Assembly (NCBI GenBank): GCA_034766995.1
Contig: CM068315.1
Span: 40,021,318 to 40,085,317 of the forward strand
DNA from: Acanthacorydalis orientalis
Taxonomy: Eukaryota > Arthropoda > Insecta > Megaloptera > Corydalidae
Direction of reading: 5' to 3'
Length of the DNA stretch: 64,000 nucleotides
The notes beneath the pieces were generated by a model. It worked only from the letters and a program-made list of their open reading frames with translations. It had not been told where the DNA came from and did no database searches. The position numbers and the translations under genes are program-made. Of the stretch, positions 61,301 to 64,000 are shown piece after piece (position 1 is the first letter of the stretch; the number at the start of each line of letters is the position of its first letter).

Positions 61301-62009
61301 AGATATTACCCTTCAAAGCGTTAAAAGTGATTTCTGTTTTTATTGTCATATTTTCATCAAATAACTATTTTTTTAATATCGCCGATTGAGTGATTATTAT
61401 TCAGATCAAATTAGAATAAAATTCACAAGTCGATTCATAAATTCACTTCAGGTTATTTGAAAACAACTAGATTTTAACAAATGATTCCCTTTTTTAATTT
61501 CACAATAACGTGGATAAAATAATCCAATTGTTTTGTATTTTCGAGGCTGATAAAAATATACAAGAAAATACATCACTTCATGAACGTGATTTCGCATTTC
61601 TGTACACGAAACTGGGAATTTTCAAACGATAACGTACAAAAGCTATGGAAAAAGCTATCGCCAGAAGATCAGGAAGAATTTATGTTTGATATGAAGCAAT
61701 TAGATTGGAATGATTATTTTAAATTTTATATGCGTGGAATACGTGTTTTCCTTGTTAAAGATCCAATGACGACGATAAAAGAAGCTCGCGCCAAATGGAG
61801 AAAGTGAGTACAGGCCAATAAAAAATATACCTACCAAATGTCTTTAATTTTTGCAACGAGATATGTTTATGATTTCACTGAATACTACTCTTTGCTTAAA
61901 AATATTTTTTAGATTATATTGGGCAAATCAAGTCATCAAGGTCGTATTCGCATTCATTGTTTTAAGGATATTATGGTTCGTTCTGAAGACAGCATTAAAT
62001 ATTTTATAA
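48656..62009 (+). CDS. Fatty acyl-CoA reductase, 8 coding exons, complete, 542 aa
   Basis: Predicted NAD(P)H-dependent reduction of fatty acyl-CoA to fatty alcohol, on ER or peroxisome membranes by family analogy. Coding exons: 48656-48958, 50095-50217, 51537-51808, 51931-52040, 59298-59511, 59584-59835, 61546-61803, 61913-62009; they sum to 1629 nt, 542 codons plus TAA. Every intron has GT/AG ends and the frame is kept across all seven. Visible motifs: TGGTGFMG (residues 54-61), FHVAATVRF (147-155), HVSTAYAN with S190, and TYAFTKAVAED giving Y242 and K246. RPAIVISTYREP follows at about 267-278. The C-terminal FAR_C-like domain (about 415-515) is followed by a hydrophobic end (521-542). Length fits the family (about 500-550). 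The start was chosen because ACCAAAATG lies 15 nt after a splice acceptor and begins the conserved frame. Which paralogue of this large insect family it is cannot be told from sequence alone. Confidence 0.95.
49191..49322. repeat. Two (AT)n tracts in reductase intron 1
   Basis: Runs at 49193-49214 and 49279-49322. The overlapping minus-strand open frame is a repeat translation. Confidence 0.96.
50095..50217 (+). CDS. Reductase exon 2 (codons 102-142)
   Basis: Acceptor TTTACAG to 50094 and donor GAA|GTAAGT at 50218; 123 nt, phase 0 at both ends. It encodes VFELLKKEHPKF and a GDCSLPDLGL segment, which matches the family's usual 'GD...LGL' region after the first Rossmann strands. The exon is too short to stand out as an open frame and was found by joining phase and motif. 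Confidence 0.92.
50563..50726. mobile_element. Possible hAT-type miniature in intron 2, ~164 bp
   Basis: CAGTGGCGCGTTATAGC at the left and GGATAACACGCCACAT at the right form ~13-bp inverted repeats, with a G+C-rich GGGGTTTTCC..GGGCCCC interior unlike the surroundings. A target duplication is not clear. The CAGTGGCG start suggests hAT. Confidence 0.5.
50799..51408. mobile_element. piggyBac-type miniature element 2, in reductase intron 2, 610 bp
   Basis: Perfect 12-bp inverted ends CACATTGGCGTC and GACGCCAATGTG, both flanked by TTAA (50795-50798 and 51409-51412). Subterminal GATGACACACATATGTCAT and GATGACGCACATATG form repeats near the left end. Short open frames inside have no recognisable domain. 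It fills nearly half of intron 2 and ends 124 nt before exon 3. Confidence 0.88.
51537..51808 (+). CDS. Reductase exon 3 (codons 143-232 plus 2 nt)
   Basis: Acceptor TTTCCAG to 51536; donor CCGAA|GTGAGT at 51809. It encodes VFHVAATVRFDEKL and HVSTAYAN, the two most conserved central motifs of acyl-CoA reductases; S190 of HVSTAY is the expected catalytic serine. It leaves two nucleotides of a split Asn codon. Confidence 0.95.
51931..52040 (+). CDS. Reductase exon 4 (codons 233-269, active-site Tyr/Lys)
   Basis: Acceptor CTTTTCAG to 51930; donor ATAG|GTTAGT at 52041. The first base completes Asn233, and the exon encodes GKWPNTYAFTKAVAED, giving the YxxxK catalytic pair Y242/K246, then MGMFRPAI. 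It is separated from exon 3 by a 122-nt intron and from exon 5 by a transposon-filled 7.26-kb intron. Confidence 0.94.
52152..52726 (-). mobile_element. Mariner A deletion derivative in reductase intron 4, 575 bp
   Basis: Starts TTAGGTTAGCAGGAAAATAA and ends TTCTACCAACCTAA; the HTH remnant is on the minus strand, antisense to the host gene. Flanking bases no longer show a clean TA duplication, so this is an older insertion. It begins only 111 nt after the exon 4 donor. Confidence 0.83.
52795..53000. repeat. Foldback repeat R, left arm and centre, intron 4
   Basis: TTAATCATTATTGATTAATT, TTTTTATGTGCATTTCGATG, GGTAATACCATTATC and AGCGCCAAGATACAGAAA follow the family order up to its centre. Confidence 0.6.
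53423..53931. mobile_element. piggyBac-type miniature element 3, in intron 4, 509 bp
   Basis: Ends CCCATTTAACGCTGCTGTTG and AGTAGCGCCGTTTAATAGG are inverted repeats with a few mismatches, flanked by TTAA at 53419-53422 and 53932-53935. It contains an (AT)n tract (53619-53641). The 114-codon minus-strand frame here is a chance frame. Confidence 0.78.
54479..54519. repeat. Second copy of the G+C-rich segment, in intron 4
   Basis: AGAGCTCTGCCCTGTACTCG then CTACACTCGCCCACTTG matches the segment at 12.46 kb with a few changes, in the same orientation. The flanks are unrelated, so this is a dispersed element end. Confidence 0.5.
54567..54776. repeat. Tandem duplication, ~112-bp period, intron 4
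   Basis: CATAGAAGCCTCATCCCAAA (54569) and CATAGAAACTTCTTCCCGAA (54681) begin two units that each end in TTTTATATACAGAGAGAGAT. They diverge in the middle but keep the order. Confidence 0.75.
54844..55060. mobile_element. piggyBac-type miniature element 4, in intron 4, 217 bp
   Basis: Inverted ends CCTGTTAGCTGTGTCG and ATACACAGCTAAAAGG between TTAA at 54840-54843 and 55061-55064. Short palindromes TGACGAGTATACTCGTCA and TGACGAGCATCTCGTCA lie near the two ends, as subterminal hairpins. Confidence 0.82.
56342..56430 (+). mobile_element. pogo/Tigger-like left terminus in intron 4
   Basis: TA then CAGTAGAATTCCAGATATCC, continuing to CCGGATAATCTG, TGGATAACGAAG and CCGGCTAAGCAG, looks like the repeated 'ggataa' ends of pogo/Tigger elements. 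No matching right end or transposase was found, so only a fragment is claimed. Confidence 0.45.
57038..58305 (-). pseudogene. Mariner lineage C, full length (~1.27 kb), broken transposase, in intron 4
   Basis: Terminal repeats TTAGGTCATTAAATGAAATG and TTTAATATTTAATAACCTAA, the latter followed by TA. The minus-strand transposase starts at 58127: EYEFRRGTNIAHRAQNINKV, TVRRSFDKFRSGHFNL (HTH), then DHLKQIDNVKKLNRWVSHDL. It continues in shifted frames as LQDNARLHLAETTL and PNQAPTDYHFFQALD, showing two of the DD34D acidic positions. At least two frameshifts break it, and the usual DE step reads GDKM. It lies antisense to the reductase, inside its 7.26-kb intron. The length is that of an intact mariner, so decay is by point mutation and small indels rather than internal deletion. 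Confidence 0.9.
58440..58780. repeat. Foldback repeat R, compound copy, intron 4
   Basis: GATCAATAATCAATTATTGA at 58463, then a full arm from CAAATGAATTTTTCACTCAC to ATAGTGATACAATAGTGCTA, then a mirrored arm AATAATCAATTAAAGGACAT to GGGAGTGAAAAATTAAATTC. Confidence 0.6.
59298..59511 (+). CDS. Reductase exon 5 (codons 270-340 plus 2 nt)
   Basis: Acceptor ATTTACAG to 59297; TG completes a Val codon begun in exon 4, giving RPAIVISTYREPITGWIDN, a family hallmark that confirms the junction across the 7.26-kb intron. It continues with NMYGPTGVCAGAGNG and IVPADMCINALLSAAW. The donor is GG|GTTAGT at 59512. It is clearly richer in G+C than the flanking intron. Confidence 0.95.
59584..59835 (+). CDS. 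Reductase exon 6 (codons 341-424 plus 2 nt)
   Basis: Acceptor CTGTCGTAG to 59583 after a short 72-nt intron; donor AA|GTATGT at 59836. It encodes IPVYNYVSSVENPIEWG, typical of the end of the NAD-binding domain, and then the hydrophobic run around WLYMFFFHYIPAILVDGLL, a likely membrane-associated helix pair in front of the C-terminal domain. Confidence 0.94.
60170..60440. repeat. Foldback repeat R, intron 6
   Basis: The right arm ATAGAAATGCGCATAAGCAA, ATGATCAATAATCGTTTATC, ACATTTTTAATCAGAAAAAT, AAGAATTCAGTTGTGATAGT is complete; the left arm is worn. Confidence 0.6.
60475..61265. repeat. Foldback repeat R split by mariner A insertion, intron 6
   Basis: The left part (60475-60580; TTTCTCAAATGAATTG, GGTCAAAACTTTTCAATAAC, ATTATTGATCATTTATGATT) resumes after the mariner at 61116 with GACAGTGATGCCATTATACT, CAGAGCGCTGCAGAAT, ATTGAACATTTTTGATGATT and CATTTGTGAAAATGAAG. 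Confidence 0.65.
60581..61115 (+). mobile_element. Mariner A deletion derivative in reductase intron 6, nested, 535 bp
   Basis: Ends TTAGGTTGGTACGAAAATAA and CTACCAACCTAA with TA on both sides. The transposase start (MEKK, then QQKLL and TVLWW-like frames) is broken by frameshifts. It sits inside a foldback repeat, whose two halves flank it at 60475-60580 and 61116-61265. Confidence 0.86.
61546..61803 (+). CDS. Reductase exon 7 (codons 425-510, FAR_C domain)
   Basis: The acceptor is TATTTTCGAG to 61545; the first G completes a Lys codon. It encodes LIKIYKKIHHFMNVISHF, NWEFSNDNVQKLW, and DWNDYFKFYMRGIRVFLVKD, which match the order of motifs in the FAR_C (male-sterility/sterile) domain. The donor is AA|GTGAGT at 61804. 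The CGAG acceptor is less common than TTTCAG, but frame and homology fix it. Confidence 0.93.
61913..62009 (+). CDS. Reductase exon 8 (codons 511-542, stop TAA)
   Basis: Acceptor ATTTTTTAG to 61912 after a 109-nt intron. It encodes 31 residues starting LYWANQVIKVV and ending LKTALNIL, a hydrophobic C-terminus consistent with a membrane anchor. Stop TAA is at 62007-62009. Confidence 0.92.
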
Positions 62010-62145
62010 TTTTTATATTTATTCTTTATTTTTTATTTGTAATTAGTAATTAGTTTTAAATTTACTTATATACATAAATATTTTTTCATATTTTTACTAC
62101 TTGCCAACATTTATGATTTTTATTGTACTCAATTATATTGTTATA

Positions 62146-62151
62146 AATAAA
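62146..62151 (+). terminator. Candidate polyadenylation signal AATAAA
   Basis: Canonical AATAAA 137 nt downstream of the reductase stop codon, in the first stretch of 3' sequence. Further AATAAA-like hexamers lie downstream, as expected in AT-rich DNA, so the exact end is uncertain. Confidence 0.5.
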
Positions 62152-63059
62152 AACATTATTTTAAATATGTTTTATACCTGAATGTTAAGAATAAAAATTA
62201 AATTTGTTTCTATTTTTAGAAGATTTGCAAAAAGAAGAGATTTACTACATAAACGTTTTTCTTCGTCTATTTCTTAATTACCAAATATAGAATATACACT
62301 ATGTATAGAAAATACATTAGAACTAAAATGAAAATTCATTACTGTATATGCTCCAAATTAATTATTTTTAATGAAAATCTTTTCAGAAAATTGTACAGAC
62401 AACATAATTGCAATTATTTATGGGGAATGAAAATTTCAAAATTATATAAATAAGAGAAGAAAAATGTGAGATTCTATATTATAGTTTTATTAAAAAAATG
62501 TGAAGTAAGTTAAAATATATATTATTTTTATTTTTATTTTTGTAACACTTTTTGTAGTTAACATTTTTTATAGATACTAAAATATACAGATAATTAAAGT
62601 AACATCTAAATCTTAAAGGGCGGATCTAACATTTATAATCTGGTATATAGAGGTACGTATTTATTTTTTTACTGAATTAAATCTGAACTTAGTAGTGAAA
62701 TAAGTAAACATACAAAATAGCTTCATTTTTTGTTTTTTCTACGGTAAAAAATTATCTAGTTATGCAGCTAAACATGTTTATATATTCTTGACTATTAAAA
62801 ATAAATGATTTTATTATTTTTTATTTTCTCAAAGAAATTCATAGAATATAATTAAGTTCTATATTTGTTATAAATAAAATAATTGTTTTTTTTACCGTGC
62901 AGAATACAATGAGGCGAAAAGAGAATTATAGTTTTTTTTAAGAGAAATACTTGATAAATATTTTATATTCATAAATAAAATCAGTATGTTTAACAAGTGA
63001 AAATGGATGCCTGAATATATAGTAAATATATTTTGGAGATATAAAATTAAAATATAACT

Positions 63060-63225
63060 ATTGAAATAGATTTTTGTACTCTTGCGCTCTGAAGTTTATG
63101 ATATAGCTATTGATAACACACATAAGCAACAATTAAAAAATTATAAATAATGATTTATTGAATATTTTTGACCAAAAAAAAATATTTGTGGTATGTGGAA
63201 TGAAAAAGAAATGTATTAAAAAAGA
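63060..63225. repeat. Foldback repeat R fragment downstream of the reductase
   Basis: TGCGCTCTGAAG, ACACATAAGCAACAATTAAA, TGATTTATTGAATATTTTTG and GTGGTATGTGGAATGAAAAA follow the family order. Confidence 0.55.
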
Positions 63226-63286
63226 TACAAGCGAATACTATGAATGAATCCTCCATATAAAGATTTTTTTCAAATAAAATTATGTT

Positions 63287-63520
63287 CTACGAAAAGCATT
63301 TACTACTACTAGTACATTTAATTAAACAGTCTTTATTACATCCGTAACGAAATCTCATATTAGGAAAACATTTACGTGTCAAAACAGACTTTGTTCTAAA
63401 GATGTCACTATTTATTTTTCGTGGTGCTAATATTAAATTAGACAAGTAATAAACCTTCAAACGTATGCTAGTGTAACACGTAGAAAATAAACCAATTATT
63501 AGATGGCAGTAAACATACAA
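63287..63520 (-). CDS. Weak candidate: small cysteine-rich peptide exon
   Basis: A 77-codon minus-strand frame whose last third has five cysteines spaced C-x9-C-x3-C-x3-C-x6-C next to basic residues (RK, KC), ending in a stop. A possible splice acceptor (TTTAATATTAG) precedes the Cys-rich part. Cys spacing like this is seen in small secreted peptides, but no family is recognised, no signal peptide is convincing, and the frame is short enough to arise by chance. It would be convergent with the reductase. Confidence 0.15.
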   Translation of the reverse strand: MYVYCHLIIGLFSTCYTSIRLKVYYLSNLILAPRKINSDIFRTKSVLTRKCFPNMRFRYGCNKDCLIKCTSSSKCFS

Positions 63521-64000
63521 TTATGTTTATTCTATTTATATCTTAATTCATTTGTTTGTAAATTAGAATTTCTTAATTACTTCGTACACCGTTTATAAAG
63601 TGAATTAAAATAAAAAACATAAAAAGGAAACTCATAAATTATTTAAATGAATTTTAAACATACAATTATGATTCATGTTGCAACAATTTAAAACGCTATT
63701 AACTCGTAGGAAATGACAGGTAATTTGCTGTTATAAACATATTTTTCTTATTTAATTTATTATTATGTAAACATGTATGTATTAAGTTTATTTGATATAA
63801 AATATTTTAATATAAATCGCATACCCTTATTTCGATTCGAATATCATTTCTGTCCAATTTGTTGTAATTATAATTAATCAGATTTTAAAAATTGTAATTG
63901 TCAAAATTTTATATAAAATTGTCATTTTAATTGTTGCACATATATATCGCCTATTATTATATGTTGCCTTTGATGATCCGTTGTTGGTTAAAAATATTTT

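Larger units (their letters stand above)
62152..64000. other. DNA downstream of the reductase
   Basis: One foldback-repeat fragment (63.06 kb) and the weak minus-strand peptide candidate. No other frame or repeat was recognised. Confidence 0.5.

Noticed and set aside
1..64000. CRISPR array, rRNA genes, intact tRNA genes
   Set aside because: No regularly spaced repeats with unique spacers, no rRNA-like sequence, and only one degraded tRNA-like relic; the tandem repeats seen have two units each.

Overview
The window is very A+T-rich eukaryotic nuclear DNA, most likely from an insect and probably a hymenopteran such as a bee or wasp. The basis is one intron-split insect-type fatty acyl-CoA reductase gene, abundant mariner relatives with TA target duplications, piggyBac- and hAT-type elements, and an unusual density of (AT)n microsatellites. 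The species call is inference; nothing in the sequence names the organism.

Only one protein-coding gene can be reconstructed with confidence. Eight coding exons on the + strand between 48656 and 62009 join in frame, with GT/AG at every junction, into a 542-residue fatty acyl-CoA reductase. It has the TGGTGFMG nucleotide-binding motif, a Ser-Tyr-Lys active site (YAFTK), a C-terminal FAR_C/sterile-type domain and a C-terminal membrane segment. A splice acceptor just before its ATG implies at least one upstream non-coding exon. The best candidate is about 28.39-28.63 kb, which would give a ~20 kb first intron; a second candidate first exon ends at 39602. Fatty acyl-CoA reductases make fatty alcohols for waxes, pheromones or cuticular lipids.

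The rest is repeat-dominated. 0-28 kb: foldback-type repeats, a piggyBac-type miniature element (14.45-14.93 kb), mariner copies of four lineages (5.1, 11.0, 12.5, 19.9 and 22.3 kb) and a striking ~0.5 kb long inverted repeat (17.56-18.07 kb). 28-48 kb: candidate promoter islands, more mariner derivatives, an internally deleted hAT element with a visible 8-bp target duplication (34.54-35.26 kb), a tRNA-Arg-like relic (41.63-41.70 kb), a piggyBac transposase C-terminal relic (42.8-43.0 kb) and a 185-bp mariner miniature (43.4 kb). 48-62 kb: the reductase gene, whose introns carry three piggyBac-type miniatures, two mariner deletion derivatives, one full-length but broken mariner, and foldback repeats. 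62-64 kb: gene-poor, with one weak candidate for a small cysteine-rich peptide exon on the minus strand.

At least five mariner lineages are distinguishable by terminal repeats or transposase remnant. Three of them (A, B, D) occur as short internally deleted derivatives, and all transposase reading frames seen are broken or truncated. No CRISPR array, rRNA gene or bacterial-type operon is present. Apart from the reductase, most open frames are chance frames in AT-rich DNA, microsatellite translations or transposase debris.
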